The notes under the pieces were generated by a model. The model was not told where the DNA came from. It made no database searches and saw only the letters and a list, made by a program, of their open reading frames with translations. From assembly GCF_000711245.1 (NCBI RefSeq), contig NZ_JOMH01000001.1, positions 1,482,830-1,546,829 of the forward strand: a DNA stretch of 64,000 nucleotides. Reading direction: 5' to 3'. Source of the DNA: Polycyclovorans algicola TG408. Its GTDB lineage: Bacteria > Pseudomonadota > Gammaproteobacteria > Nevskiales > Nevskiaceae. Shown piece after piece: positions 1-9,527 of the stretch (positions are counted from its first letter, which is position 1; each line of letters opens with the position of its first letter). A program made the position numbers and the translations under genes.

Positions 1-129
1 AAGCTCGCGGGGCAGGGCGCGCGCGCGCTCCCACGCGTCGATATTGGGGCAACATTCGGCATCAACAAAGCGGCGCGCCTGGTCTCGAAGGGCCTCGTGT
101 TCGGCAGTGAGGAAAGGATGCGCAGCCAT
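1..129 (-). CDS. Acyl-CoA dehydrogenase, N-terminal fragment (cut by window edge)
   Basis: The reverse strand opens with an ATG at 129 and runs without a stop to the window edge (43 codons). The peptide begins MAAHPFLTAEHEALRDQARR and continues with FVDAE and a downstream tryptophan. This is the usual amino-terminal helical start of flavin-dependent acyl-CoA dehydrogenases, which catalyse the first step of fatty acyl-CoA beta-oxidation. It is divergent from an acyl-CoA ligase, which fits a fatty-acid degradation locus. The 131 bases between the two starts should hold both promoters. The catalytic base and FAD sites lie outside the window, so the substrate class cannot be judged. Confidence 0.75.
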   Translation of the reverse strand, partial: MAAHPFLTAEHEALRDQARRFVDAECCPNIDAWERARALPREL

Positions 130-260
130 GGTCAGAATGATTACCTTATGTCGGATTGTGGACTCGTCAGTCGGCCAAGCTATCGGGCAAAGGCTTTTGC
201 CGCAAGTTTAAAAGCCGTATGCGCAATCAGTAATACAAATTACCGAGATGGAGAATGTTG

Positions 261-1934
261 ATGCTGACCAACCCTGATCACCTGCCGCTGGCGCGGCTGC
301 AGCAATGGGCCCGTGAGCGCCCTGACGCGACCTTTCTGACCCAGCCAATGGGTGACGGTAAGACCGAGAACTACAGCTTCGGGCGGGTACTCGACGAATC
401 GCGCCGCGTTGCGGCTTACCTGCAGCGCTTCAACTGGCCGCCGGGTTCGCGCATTGCCATCCTGTCGAAAAACTGCGCGCACTGGCTGATGAGCGACTTC
501 GCGATCTGGATGGCGGGCCACGTCAGCGTGCCCATCTATCCGACCTTGACGGCCGACAGTGTGAAGCTGGTGCTCGAGCATTCAGAGGCGGTGGCCTGCT
601 TTGTCGGCAAGCTCGATGCGTGGCCGGAGATGCAAGCAGGCGTTCCGTCCAATGTGCACGCCATCAGCTATCCGTTGTCGCCAGACACGCCGTTCCCGTC
701 GTGGGATGACATCGTGCGGGAGACCGAGCCGCTGGCCACGGTCCCGACGCGCGCCGCAGATGAGCTGGCAACGCTGATTTACACCTCGGGCACCACCGGC
801 AACCCCAAAGGCGTGATGCACCCGTTCAGCACCTTCGCCAAGGCGCCTGAGATCGTTCGTGACGGCTTCGGTGCCAGCAGTGACGACCGACTGCTGTCGT
901 ATCTGCCGTTGGCGCATGTGGCCGAACGGGTGTTTGTCGAAGCCAATGCGCTGGCGTTCGGTTTTCACGTTTATTTCGCCGACTCGCTGGACACCTTCGT
1001 GCAGGACCTGGTGCGTGCCCGGCCGACCATGTTCTTTTCGGTGCCGCGTCTGTGGACCAAGTTTCAGCAGGGCGTGCAGTCCAAGTTGCCGCAGAAGAAG
1101 CTGGATCTGCTGCTCAAGATTCCGCTGGTCAATCGCCTCATCACCCAAAAGATTCTTAAAGGTCTGGGGTTGGATGCGGTGCGTTTTGCCGGCGGCGGCG
1201 CGTCACCCATGCCGCCGTCGCTGATTGATTGGTGGGCGTCACTGGGCATCGAGATTGTCGAGGTTTATGGCATGACCGAAAATTTCGGTCTGTCGCATGG
1301 CTCGTTTCCTGGTGACGGGCGGGTCGGCTATGTCGGGCGCCCGTGGCCGGGCGTGGAATGCAAGCTGTCCGACAGCAACGAGGTGCTGGTCAAGTCACCG
1401 ACGACCATGCTCGGTTATTTCCGTGAGGACGAGAAAACCCGCGAGGCCCTGACCGATGACGGCTTTCTGCGCACCGGCGACCTGGGGGCTTTCGACGAAG
1501 CCGGTCGGTTGCGCATCACCGGTCGCGCCCGCGAGCAGTTCAAGACCTCTAAAGGCAAGTTCGTGTCGCCTGCGCCGATTGAAAACAAGCTGCAGCAGCA
1601 CGACAAGATTGAGGCCTGTTGCGTGGCGGGCGTCAGTTTTCCGCAGCCGTTTGCGCTGGTGATGCTGCCGCAGGAGGCGCTCGACGCGGTCAAGGCCAGT
1701 GTCAATGCCAAAGAGAGCATCAGTCGCTCGCTGACCGAGCATCTTGAAGCCGTCAATGCGCAGATTGACCCGCACGAGCGACTGGACTTTCTGGTGGTGG
1801 TCGCCGAGCAGTGGACCGTCGAAAACGGCCTGGTCACGCCGACCTTGAAGGTCAAGCGCAATGAAATCGAGAAGGTCTACGGCGCTGCGTTTGAACGGTG
1901 GGCGGCGCAGAAGGCGGCGGTGGTCTGGGCCTGA
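261..1934 (+). CDS. AMP-dependent acyl-CoA synthetase (long-chain fatty acid CoA ligase type)
   Basis: A protein of about 557 residues of the ANL adenylating superfamily, which activates a carboxylic acid to acyl-AMP and then acyl-CoA. The phosphate-binding loop LIYTSGTTGNPKGVM is near residue 172, YGMTE near 336, and the hinge-region motif GFLRTGDLG near 400. No signal peptide or membrane segment is seen, so it should be cytosolic. Two ATGs lie close together (255 and 261). GGAG at 250-253 is only one base before the first but seven before the second, so 261 is preferred. The divergent neighbour is an acyl-CoA dehydrogenase, which supports a role in fatty-acid catabolism. The chain-length preference cannot be read from the sequence. 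Confidence 0.88.
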   Translation: MLTNPDHLPLARLQQWARERPDATFLTQPMGDGKTENYSFGRVLDESRRVAAYLQRFNWPPGSRIAILSKNCAHWLMSDFAIWMAGHVSVPIYPTLTADSVKLVLEHSEAVACFVGKLDAWPEMQAGVPSNVHAISYPLSPDTPFPSWDDIVRETEPLATVPTRAADELATLIYTSGTTGNPKGVMHPFSTFAKAPEIVRDGFGASSDDRLLSYLPLAHVAERVFVEANALAFGFHVYFADSLDTFVQDLVRARPTMFFSVPRLWTKFQQGVQSKLPQKKLDLLLKIPLVNRLITQKILKGLGLDAVRFAGGGASPMPPSLIDWWASLGIEIVEVYGMTENFGLSHGSFPGDGRVGYVGRPWPGVECKLSDSNEVLVKSPTTMLGYFREDEKTREALTDDGFLRTGDLGAFDEAGRLRITGRAREQFKTSKGKFVSPAPIENKLQQHDKIEACCVAGVSFPQPFALVMLPQEALDAVKASVNAKESISRSLTEHLEAVNAQIDPHERLDFLVVVAEQWTVENGLVTPTLKVKRNEIEKVYGAAFERWAAQKAAVVWA

Positions 1935-2077
1935 TGCAGGCGCAATGTGACAAAAGCCGGTTGGGCCGGAAGCGCATTTCACAAAAGTGACTTATTCATC
2001 CCGCCCCAGCGCTGCGGAAGCGCTTCCGTGGGACCGAGAAGCCCGTCAAATCGACCTTTCAGGCGGTTTCCAGGGGT

Positions 2078-2095
2078 CTGTCACGTGACCGTCAT
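2078..2095 (+). promoter_or_regulatory. Upstream Pho box (PhoB binding site)
   Basis: CTGTCAC-GTGA-CCGTCAT matches the PhoB direct-repeat pattern of two 7-mers separated by four bases. It lies about 105 bp before the PstS-like start. Confidence 0.6.
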
Positions 2096-2112
2096 GCTGC
2101 GCCGGCCGATGA

Positions 2113-2130
2113 CTGTCACAAGACTGTAAC
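2113..2130 (+). promoter_or_regulatory. Downstream Pho box (PhoB binding site)
   Basis: CTGTCAC-AAGA-CTGTAAC has the same 7-4-7 layout and lies 35 bp after the first box, on roughly the same helix face. It indicates phosphate-starvation control of the downstream substrate-binding protein and probably the whole pst block. Confidence 0.68.
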
Positions 2131-2200
2131 AATCGGCGATTAGTGTGCGCAGCGTCGGCACAAGCGGTGATCGTGCTGATCGACACCTAAAGGACCTGAA

Positions 2201-3157
2201 ATGAAATTAAAAGTCATCGCTGCCGCACTCGGCCTGTCAGCCGCCTCGCTTTCTGCAGTTGCCAACGTCGATCCCAACCTGCCCGACTATGAAACGGTGT
2301 CCGGGGTTTCCGGCAACCTGACCAGCATCGGGTCCGACACCCTCAACAATTTGATGACCTTGTGGGCCGAGGCCTTCCAGGGCTACTACCCCAACGTCAA
2401 CATCCAGATCCAGGGGGCCGGGTCGTCAACCGCACCGCCGGCGATGGCCGAAGGCACGGCCAACTTTGGGCCGATGTCGCGCGAAATGAAGGATGGCGAA
2501 CAGCAGGCCTTCGAGAAGCAATATGGCTACAAGGCCACCGGTGTCGGTGTGGCCATCGATGCCTTGGCGGTGTTCGTCAACAAGGACAACCCCATCAAGG
2601 GCATGTCGATTGAGCAGGTCGACTCGGTGTTTTCGGTGACCCGCTCTTGCGGCGGCGAAGACATCACCCGCTGGGGCCAGTTGGGCCTGACCGGGGAGTG
2701 GGCCAACCGGCCGGTGCAACTCTATGGGCGCAACTCCGTGTCGGGCACTTACGGTTACTTCAAGGACGTCGCGCTGTGCAAAGGTGACTTCAAGTCCAAC
2801 GTCAATGAGCAGCCGGGTTCGGCGTCGGTGGTGCAATCGGTTTCGACAGGCCTGAATGCCGTCGGCTACTCCGGCATTGGCTACAACACCTCGGGCGTGC
2901 GCCCACTGCCGTTGTCACGTAGCGGCACCGACTACATCGAGCCGAGCAATGAAAATGCGGGCGACGGCACCTACCCGCTGTCGCGCTTCCTGTTTGTCTA
3001 CGTCAACAAGAAGCCGGACGCGCCGCTGGCCCCGCTTGAGCGCGAATTCTTCCGCATGGTGCTGTCCAAGCAAGGCCAGGAGATCGTCAACCGCGACGGC
3101 TACGTGCCGCTGCCGGCCGCAGCTGCCCAGCGATTCCGCGACGCACTGGGCCTCTAG
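2201..3157 (+). CDS. Phosphate ABC transporter substrate-binding protein (PstS family)
   Basis: A periplasmic phosphate-binding protein that would deliver inorganic phosphate to the PstCAB permease. It has a Sec signal peptide ([20 protein letters not shown], cleavage expected after ANA-like residues near 22). The mature part begins with the PstS-type segment [14 protein letters not shown] and contains the ligand-loop motif [10 protein letters not shown]. Its length of 318 residues is normal. AAAGGA lies 10 bases before the ATG, and two Pho boxes lie upstream. A porin and the pst permease genes follow in the same direction. The sequence is closer to the PBP-like PstS group of pseudomonads than to E. 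coli PstS, but the role is clear from context. Confidence 0.9.
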   Translation: MKLKVIAAALGLSAASLSAVANVDPNLPDYETVSGVSGNLTSIGSDTLNNLMTLWAEAFQGYYPNVNIQIQGAGSSTAPPAMAEGTANFGPMSREMKDGEQQAFEKQYGYKATGVGVAIDALAVFVNKDNPIKGMSIEQVDSVFSVTRSCGGEDITRWGQLGLTGEWANRPVQLYGRNSVSGTYGYFKDVALCKGDFKSNVNEQPGSASVVQSVSTGLNAVGYSGIGYNTSGVRPLPLSRSGTDYIEPSNENAGDGTYPLSRFLFVYVNKKPDAPLAPLEREFFRMVLSKQGQEIVNRDGYVPLPAAAAQRFRDALGL

Positions 3158-3248
3158 CCGGCCCGGACTCTGATGCAGACATTGGTTTTGCTGCCTTACC
3201 CTCGGCCGCATTCTGCGGGCCCATTTGCGCTCCTCTGGAGGTTTTGCA

Positions 3249-4421
3249 CTGAACAGGTTCTCGATTTTGTCGGCCATTGCGTTTGTCATGGTGGCCATGG
3301 GAGGCTCCGGCCATGCCCAGACCGTTGAAACCAAAGGGGGGCTCAAGGTGACGTCCGCCGACGGCCAGTACTCCGGCCAGTTGGGTGGCCGAATTCATTT
3401 CGACACCAATTTTTTCACTGACGACGATGATGTCGTCGGCGGGCTGAAAAATGATGTTTTCATGCGCCGCGCCCGCTTGACGATGCAAGGCCATGCCGGC
3501 CGCTGGACGTACAAGTTCGAGAATGATTTTGTCGCGTCGGACCGCGCCGGCTTCCGTGAAATGTGGATTGGCACCGAGGTTGCCGGCGCCAACCTGCGGC
3601 TCGGCCAAGCAAAGCCCTATCGCGGCATGGAAGACCTCACCAGCTCCAACGAGGTGCTGTTCATGGAGCGGCCGTACGCCACGTCGTCCGGCATCTTCGA
3701 CGGGCGGCAATATCAGACCGGCGCGTTTGCCGACGGCACTGCGGGCAAGGTCGGCTGGGGCAGCGCGCTGTATTCTTTGAAAAGTGCAGATCAGCCGGCC
3801 AACGACGGTTTTGGCGTCAATGCGCGCGGCTACTACGCACCGATCGTGAGCGACACGACCGCCGTGCATTTGGGCCTGTCTTACAGTCTTGACAACCCCG
3901 ATTTCGACAACGCGGCCAACAATGTTCGCGCCCGCGCGCGAGCCATCGGCCGGGCCGACGGGGTGACGCGTCCGACGCTGGCCACGGTGGGCCAGGGCGT
4001 GAGCGGCAGCCGCAACGGCACGCTGGGGTTTGAAGCCGCCCTGCAGCGGGGAAGCTTCTCGGCGCAGACCGAATACGCGAGGTCGACCTTTGAGCAGGAT
4101 ACGGCGCCGGATGTTGACGTCGACGCGTTCTACCTGCAGGCCAGCATGTTCATGGGGACCGGGCAGAAACGCTACGACTTCGGCAAGGGCGTATTCAAGG
4201 CGCCCGGCAGCGGTGGCGGCGAGACCGAGCTCAAGGTTCGCTACGACCGGATCGACAACGACGGTCCGGCGCCCGACGGGTCGGTGCGCCAGTGGGCAGT
4301 GGGTTTCAACCATTACTTCAACCACAACGTGCGTGCGATGGTGGAGTATGTGATGGCCGAGATCGAACCCAGCGGGATTGATGTGGCCGCGATTACCACA
4401 CGTTTGCAATTCGCCTTTTGA
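3249..4421 (+). CDS. Phosphate-selective porin (OprO/OprP family), CTG start
   Basis: An outer-membrane beta-barrel of the OprO/OprP group, expected to pass phosphate or polyphosphate into the periplasm for the binding protein encoded just upstream. The chain has alternating hydrophobic strands, ends in the outer-membrane insertion signature LQFAF, and starts with a signal peptide (NRFSILSAIAFVMVAMGGSG, then HAQ). No ATG precedes that signal in frame. GGAGG at 3237-3241 sits seven bases before CTG at 3249, which makes CTG the best start. A TTG at 3225 is possible but would lie upstream of the ribosome site. A strong terminator follows, so the porin may form its own unit with the binding-protein gene. 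Confidence 0.85.
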   Translation: MNRFSILSAIAFVMVAMGGSGHAQTVETKGGLKVTSADGQYSGQLGGRIHFDTNFFTDDDDVVGGLKNDVFMRRARLTMQGHAGRWTYKFENDFVASDRAGFREMWIGTEVAGANLRLGQAKPYRGMEDLTSSNEVLFMERPYATSSGIFDGRQYQTGAFADGTAGKVGWGSALYSLKSADQPANDGFGVNARGYYAPIVSDTTAVHLGLSYSLDNPDFDNAANNVRARARAIGRADGVTRPTLATVGQGVSGSRNGTLGFEAALQRGSFSAQTEYARSTFEQDTAPDVDVDAFYLQASMFMGTGQKRYDFGKGVFKAPGSGGGETELKVRYDRIDNDGPAPDGSVRQWAVGFNHYFNHNVRAMVEYVMAEIEPSGIDVAAITTRLQFAF

Positions 4422-4460
4422 CCCGGCGCGGCCGCTGTGATGCCGCGCCTCTGATGTGGT

Positions 4461-4491
4461 TGCCCGGTGGCGTCATGCCACCGGGCATTTT
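4461..4491 (+). terminator. Rho-independent terminator after the porin gene
   Basis: A perfect 11-bp stem (TGCCCGGTGGC / GCCACCGGGCA) with a five-base loop is followed by TTTT. It would end the binding-protein/porin transcript before pstC. Confidence 0.8.
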
Positions 4492-4529
4492 CGCAAGCGC
4501 AGAACATTGCGTGTCGCTTGCGAAAATGC
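4485..4529 (+). promoter_or_regulatory. 15-bp perfect inverted repeat overlapping the terminator
   Basis: GCATTTTCGCAAGCG (4485-4499) is repeated inverted at 4515-4529. Its left arm shares the last three stem bases and the whole T-run of the preceding terminator, so the two hairpins cannot both be complete. It lies 33 bases before the pstC start and could act as an antiterminator, a processing site or an RNA stabiliser. No decision is possible from sequence alone. Confidence 0.5.
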
Positions 4530-4561
4530 CCAGCCCGATGTCCGTTACCTGAGTTTGTTCA

Positions 4562-6835
4562 ATGTCCGATCACCCCGCCACCGCTGACGCCGACACCCGC
4601 GACCGGCACGCGCGCTCCATCGTCGGCGGGCAGTCGCGCGCCATGCGTGGCCGCTACCTGCGTGACGGCCTCGCCCGCTACGTGGTGCTTGCGGGCGGTT
4701 TGGGGGTCATCGCGGCGCTTTTGCTGATTTTCGTTTACCTGGTCAGCGAGGTGGCGCCGCTGTTCGGCGGCGCCGAGGTCCATCGTCGCCAAGCCTTCGC
4801 CCTGCCGGCCCCGGCGGACGAGCGCACGGTGCATTTGGCATCCGACATTCTCGCGACCAAGGGCATGCAGCTCACCGATGCCGGCACCGCTTATCTTTAT
4901 GACCTTGACAGCGGTGTCGAGCAGTCACGAAGCCAACTGCCTGTCGGCGAGCGGCGCATCACCCACTTCTTCGAAGCCTCAAGGCCCGATTACCAGTACG
5001 GCCTGCAGTTGGACGATGGCTCGGTGCTGGTCGCGAAACTGGTGTTCAAAGAAAGTTTTGAGTCCGGCAGCCGGGTAATGGTGCCGTCGATCGAGTATCC
5101 GTTTGGCGAGGCGTCGCTGGATTTCACGGACGGCGCCTCGGCGTGGTTCGCCCTGCGCGCCGACCGTGACCGAGTGGTGATGGCCGCCGCCGATGAAGCC
5201 GGCGTGGTGACCGTCAAGCGCTTCCAGGTGCAGACCTCGCTGTTCGGCGACAGCACGATTGAGGCGCGGGAGCCGGTCACGGTCGTGACGCCGTTTACCG
5301 CGGACCGGGTCTACATCGACAGCCGCATGATGTGGCTCTATGTGATCAACGACGACGGCCGCATGGCCCTGTTCAACCTCCGCGATGAACAGCCGACGCT
5401 GGTGGATGAGGTGCGTACCGATGCCCCGATTCGCCAGACCGACATGCTCGGCGGCGCGCTGTCATTGATCGTGGGGCAGGCCGACGGACGGGTGTCGCAG
5501 TGGTTCCCGGCCCGACGCGACGACGGCACGGTGCAGTTTGCCCAGGTGCGCGCGCTGGAGGTTTTCGGCGACCCGCAAATCACCGCTTTCGGCCCCGAGC
5601 TGTACCGGCGCAGCTTTGCAGTGGGGGCCGATGACGGTTCGGTGGCGCTGATGCATGCCACCGCGCAGCGCAAGGTTTGGCAAGGGCGCCTGCTCGACGA
5701 GCCGGTGGCCGGTCTGTACTTCAATCCGCGCTCACAGTACTTGGCGGTGGTGGGCGAGAGCGGACGTGCTTACGGCTATTCGGTGGAGAACGAGCACCCT
5801 GAGTTTTCGTTCTCGGCGCTGTGGCAACGCGTTTGGTACGAAGGCTATGAGCAGGCCGAGTTTGTCTGGCAGTCATCGGCGGCGGTCAATGAGTTCGAGC
5901 CCAAGTTCAGCCTGTCGCCGTTGGCCTTCGGCACGCTCAAGGCGGCGTTCTACGCCATGTTGTTCGCCATTCCACTGGCGATTCTCGGCGCCATCTTTAC
6001 CGCCAACTTCATGTCGTCGCAGATGCGTCAGGCGGTCAAGCCGACCATCGAGCTGATGGAAGCGCTGCCGACGGTCATTCTTGGCTTTCTCGCGGGCCTT
6101 TGGCTGGCGCCTTTTGTCGAGACCAACCTGCTCGGCGTGTTCATGGTGCTGCTGCTGCTGCCGGTGTCGATCCCGATCTTTGGCTATCTGTGGCTGAAAA
6201 TGCCGGCGGTGATCAAGCGGCGCGTGCCGCCGGGCTGGGAAGCCGCGCTGATGATTCCCGTGGTCGGCGGGGTGGTCTGGCTGTGCTTCATCGTTGCCCT
6301 GCCGCTCGAGGCCTGGATGTTCACCGGGACCCTGCAGCAATGGCTGGATCATCACTTCGGCATCGGCTACGACCAGCGCAATGCGCTGGTGGTGGGCATC
6401 GCGATGGGCGTTGCGGTGATCCCGACCATTTATTCGATCACCGAAGACGCCGTGTTCAGCGTGCCCAAGCAGCTCACGCTCGGCTCGTTGGCGCTGGGCG
6501 CCACGCCGTGGCAAACCCTGGTGGGGGTGGTGCTGCCCACCGCCAGCCCGGGTATTTTCTCGGCGGTGATGATCGGTGTCGGCCGCGCGGTGGGCGAGAC
6601 CATGATCGTGCTGATGGCCACTGGCAACACGGCGGTGATGGACTTCAGCATGTTTGAAGGCCTGCGCACCATGTCGGCCAACATTGCGGTGGAACTGCCT
6701 GAGTCCGAAGTCGGCGGCACCCATTACCGGCTGCTGTTCCTCGCCGGGCTGGTGCTGTTCCTCTTCACCTTCTTCTTCAATACCTTGGCCGAGGTCGTGC
6801 GTCAGCGGCTGCGTCAGAAGTACGCCTCCATCTGA
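4562..6835 (+). CDS. pstC: Phosphate ABC transporter permease PstC, large form
   Basis: An inner-membrane permease subunit of the high-affinity phosphate importer. A first membrane helix lies near residues 38-62. It is followed by a soluble insert of roughly 380 residues, then the usual helical permease part from about residue 455. The EAA-type cytoplasmic loop (SLALGATPWQTLVGVVLP, then GRAVGETM) is near the C-terminus. At 757 residues it is more than twice the length of E. coli PstC, and the insert is predicted to be periplasmic. Such large PstC proteins are known in pseudomonads and relatives. It is followed 20 bases later by pstA and belongs to the pstC-pstA-pstB-phoU operon. Confidence 0.92.
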   Translation: MSDHPATADADTRDRHARSIVGGQSRAMRGRYLRDGLARYVVLAGGLGVIAALLLIFVYLVSEVAPLFGGAEVHRRQAFALPAPADERTVHLASDILATKGMQLTDAGTAYLYDLDSGVEQSRSQLPVGERRITHFFEASRPDYQYGLQLDDGSVLVAKLVFKESFESGSRVMVPSIEYPFGEASLDFTDGASAWFALRADRDRVVMAAADEAGVVTVKRFQVQTSLFGDSTIEAREPVTVVTPFTADRVYIDSRMMWLYVINDDGRMALFNLRDEQPTLVDEVRTDAPIRQTDMLGGALSLIVGQADGRVSQWFPARRDDGTVQFAQVRALEVFGDPQITAFGPELYRRSFAVGADDGSVALMHATAQRKVWQGRLLDEPVAGLYFNPRSQYLAVVGESGRAYGYSVENEHPEFSFSALWQRVWYEGYEQAEFVWQSSAAVNEFEPKFSLSPLAFGTLKAAFYAMLFAIPLAILGAIFTANFMSSQMRQAVKPTIELMEALPTVILGFLAGLWLAPFVETNLLGVFMVLLLLPVSIPIFGYLWLKMPAVIKRRVPPGWEAALMIPVVGGVVWLCFIVALPLEAWMFTGTLQQWLDHHFGIGYDQRNALVVGIAMGVAVIPTIYSITEDAVFSVPKQLTLGSLALGATPWQTLVGVVLPTASPGIFSAVMIGVGRAVGETMIVLMATGNTAVMDFSMFEGLRTMSANIAVELPESEVGGTHYRLLFLAGLVLFLFTFFFNTLAEVVRQRLRQKYASI

Positions 6836-6855
6836 CCCCCGGCCCGGAAAATCCC

Positions 6856-8562
6856 ATGTCGCGCAAACAACACGCCACCCTCACCGGGCAGGACGACACC
6901 ACGGCCAAAGCCTATGTGAAGTCGGGACAACCCTATGTGTGGGTGACCGCTGCAGCGGTGGCCGCAAGCATCATCATCACCGTCGGCCTGCTGGTGCTGA
7001 TCGCCGCGCGCGGCATGGTGCATTTCTGGCCGCAGCAGATCGTCCAGGCCACCTACGCCGAGCCCGGTACCGAGCCGCAGGTGCTGCTCGCCGAGATTCG
7101 CAGCCGCGAGTCGGTCACCAGCGCCCGACTGGCCGAAGCCGGGCTGCCGGTTGACCCCGCGCAAGACCTCTACGACCGCGTGCTGCTGAAAATCGGTAAC
7201 CGCGACCTCAATGGCGTGGACTTTCGCTATGTGGTCGAAGACTGGCTGAGCGTCGGCGAATACCCCCCGGAAGTCGTGGTCCTGGAGCGCGAAGAATGGG
7301 GTAACTTTCAGGGCTTCATCGAGCGGGTGACGCTCGACGGTCAGGTGATCACCGGCATCGGCGCATGGGCGGCGTTTCGCGACGCCAACCACCGCGCCAG
7401 CGAACTGCGTGAACAGATCGAAAAGATCGAAAAAGGTGACATTGGCCGCGTCAACTACGCACTTGATCGGGCACGCCTCGAAGAGCGAAAGCTTGAGCTT
7501 GACGGTCGTACGCCCGAAACCGACCCGGATGCCTTCGCGCGCTTCGAGCGGGTGCGAGCCGAGATGAACGCCGAGTACCAGACGCTGGCGGCGCGACGTT
7601 TGGCGCTCTATGCGGATCTGCGCCGTGATTCGGTGGTGATGCGCAGCATCGACGGCCGCGAAGTGACGTTCGACATGGGCCAGATCATTCGCGGCTATCA
7701 GCCCAACCAGATGAATGTGCTGGTCAAGACCGGCAACTGGTTCGTCAATGTCTGGCGCTTCATGACCGAGGACCCGCGCGAGGCCAACACCGAGGGTGGT
7801 ATTTTTCCGTCCATTTTCGGCACCATCATGATGGTCCTGCTGATGTCGATTTTCGTGACGCCGTTCGGCATTTTGGCGGCGCTGTACTTGCGCGAATACG
7901 CCAAGCAGGGCGCGGTGACGCGGGCCATCCGCGTGGCGGTAAACAATCTGGCCGGGGTGCCGTCCATCGTCTACGGCATGTTTGGTCTCGGGTTTTTTGT
8001 TTACACCGTGGGCGGGGGCATCGACCAATTGTTCTACCCCGAGGCGGCGCCGGCGCCGGTGTTTGGCACGCCGGGCTTGCTGTGGGCGTCACTGACCTTG
8101 GCGATTCTCACGCTGCCGGTGGTGATCGTCGCCACCGAAGAAGGGCTGGCGCGCATTCCGCGCCATCTGCGCGAGGCGTCGCTGTCGCTGGGGGCGACCA
8201 AGGCCGAGACCCTGTGGCGCGTGGTGCTGCCGATGGCCAGCCCAGCGATGATGACTGGGCTGATTCTGGCCATCGCCCGTGCCGCCGGCGAAGTCGCACC
8301 GTTGATGTTGGTGGGTGTGGTCAAGCTGGCGCCCAACCTGCCGTTCGATCTCAATTTCCCGTTTCTGCACCTTGACCGCAAGTTCATGCACCTGGGCTTT
8401 CACATTTACGATGTCGGCTTTCAGAGCCCCAACGTCGAAGCCGCACGGCCGCTGGTCTACGCCACGTCATTCCTGTTGGTGGTGGTGATCATGGTGCTCA
8501 ATTTGACCGCCGTGGCCATCCGCAACCGGCTGCGCGAAAAGTACAAGGCCCTGGACAATTGA
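6856..8562 (+). CDS. pstA: Phosphate ABC transporter permease PstA, large form
   Basis: The second membrane subunit of the phosphate importer, partner of PstC. A transmembrane helix near residues 30-55 precedes an extended, charged, partly coiled segment (about residues 60-300). The permease core follows, with the conserved loop REASLSLGATKAETLWRVVL near residue 440. The protein has 568 residues against about 300 for E. coli PstA, matching the enlarged PstC. The paired enlargement suggests that the extra parts interact. It lies 20 bases after pstC and 48 before pstB. Confidence 0.92.
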   Translation: MSRKQHATLTGQDDTTAKAYVKSGQPYVWVTAAAVAASIIITVGLLVLIAARGMVHFWPQQIVQATYAEPGTEPQVLLAEIRSRESVTSARLAEAGLPVDPAQDLYDRVLLKIGNRDLNGVDFRYVVEDWLSVGEYPPEVVVLEREEWGNFQGFIERVTLDGQVITGIGAWAAFRDANHRASELREQIEKIEKGDIGRVNYALDRARLEERKLELDGRTPETDPDAFARFERVRAEMNAEYQTLAARRLALYADLRRDSVVMRSIDGREVTFDMGQIIRGYQPNQMNVLVKTGNWFVNVWRFMTEDPREANTEGGIFPSIFGTIMMVLLMSIFVTPFGILAALYLREYAKQGAVTRAIRVAVNNLAGVPSIVYGMFGLGFFVYTVGGGIDQLFYPEAAPAPVFGTPGLLWASLTLAILTLPVVIVATEEGLARIPRHLREASLSLGATKAETLWRVVLPMASPAMMTGLILAIARAAGEVAPLMLVGVVKLAPNLPFDLNFPFLHLDRKFMHLGFHIYDVGFQSPNVEAARPLVYATSFLLVVVIMVLNLTAVAIRNRLREKYKALDN

Positions 8563-8610
8563 TGGACGCCCTTTTCAGCCTTCCCGCTCGGACCGACCGA
8601 GGACTCTCCT

Positions 8611-9471
8611 TTGGACCCTAATTCCATGAGCCATGCTCAACACAAAACGCCGCTCGCGGCCGGCATTGACATGGAAGCGCTGTCGCGCGGCCGTCAGGCG
8701 GCATCGATGCAGGACGAGACCATTGCCCTGAAGGTGAGCAACCTGAACCTGTTTTACGGTGAGACGCAGGCGTTGAAAGACGTCAATCTCGACATCGCCC
8801 AGAACAAGGTCACCGCCTTCATCGGCCCGTCGGGTTGCGGCAAGTCGACGCTGCTGCGCTGCTTCAACCGCATGAACGACCTGGTCGACGGCTGCCGCAT
8901 CGAAGGCGCCATCAACCTGCATGGCAAAAACATTTTTGACCGCGACGTCGATGTCGCCACGCTGCGGCGCAATGTCGGCATGGTGTTCCAGAAGCCCAAC
9001 CCGTTCCCCAAGACCATTTACGAGAACGTCGCCTACGGCATGCGCCTGGCGGGCAAGAACAGCAAGGCGTACCTCGACGACAAGATCGAATGGGCCCTGC
9101 AAGGCGCGGCGCTGTGGAACGAGGTCAAGGACCGCCTTCACGAGTCCGCACTGGGACTCTCGGGCGGGCAGCAGCAGCGACTGGTGATTGCCCGCGCCAT
9201 TGCCATCGAGCCCGAGGTGATCCTGCTCGACGAGCCCTGCTCGGCGCTGGACCCGATCTCGACGCTCAAGGTCGAAGAGCTGATCAACGAGCTGAAGAAG
9301 CAGTTCACCATCGTCATCGTCACCCACAACATGCAGCAGGCCGCGCGGGTGTCGGATTACACGGCCTTCATGTACGTCGGCAATCTGGTCGAATTTGACG
9401 CAACCGACACGCTGTTCACCAAGCCGTCAAAAAAGCAGACCGAGGATTACATTACCGGTCGCTACGGCTAA
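8611..9471 (+). CDS. pstB: Phosphate ABC transporter ATP-binding protein PstB
   Basis: The cytoplasmic ATPase that drives phosphate import. It has Walker [10 protein letters not shown], signature LSGGQQQRL, Walker [14 protein letters not shown] and switch histidine VTHNMQQA, all in normal order. A TTG at 8611 lies eight bases after GAGG and gives 286 residues. The first ATG, at 8626, lacks an equally placed ribosome site, so TTG is slightly preferred. A short N-terminal extension of about 35 residues precedes the conserved domain. The neighbours pstA and phoU confirm the assignment. Confidence 0.95.
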   Translation: MDPNSMSHAQHKTPLAAGIDMEALSRGRQAASMQDETIALKVSNLNLFYGETQALKDVNLDIAQNKVTAFIGPSGCGKSTLLRCFNRMNDLVDGCRIEGAINLHGKNIFDRDVDVATLRRNVGMVFQKPNPFPKTIYENVAYGMRLAGKNSKAYLDDKIEWALQGAALWNEVKDRLHESALGLSGGQQQRLVIARAIAIEPEVILLDEPCSALDPISTLKVEELINELKKQFTIVIVTHNMQQAARVSDYTAFMYVGNLVEFDATDTLFTKPSKKQTEDYITGRYG

Positions 9472-9527
9472 CGCCGGTGGCGCGTCACGCGGGTTTTCAG
9501 GGCACCAACTTTTTCGAGGGTTCGGCA

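Noticed and set aside
3087-4409. Minus-strand frame of 440 codons opposite the porin
   Set aside because: Antisense shadow of the porin gene, with no ribosome site or domain.
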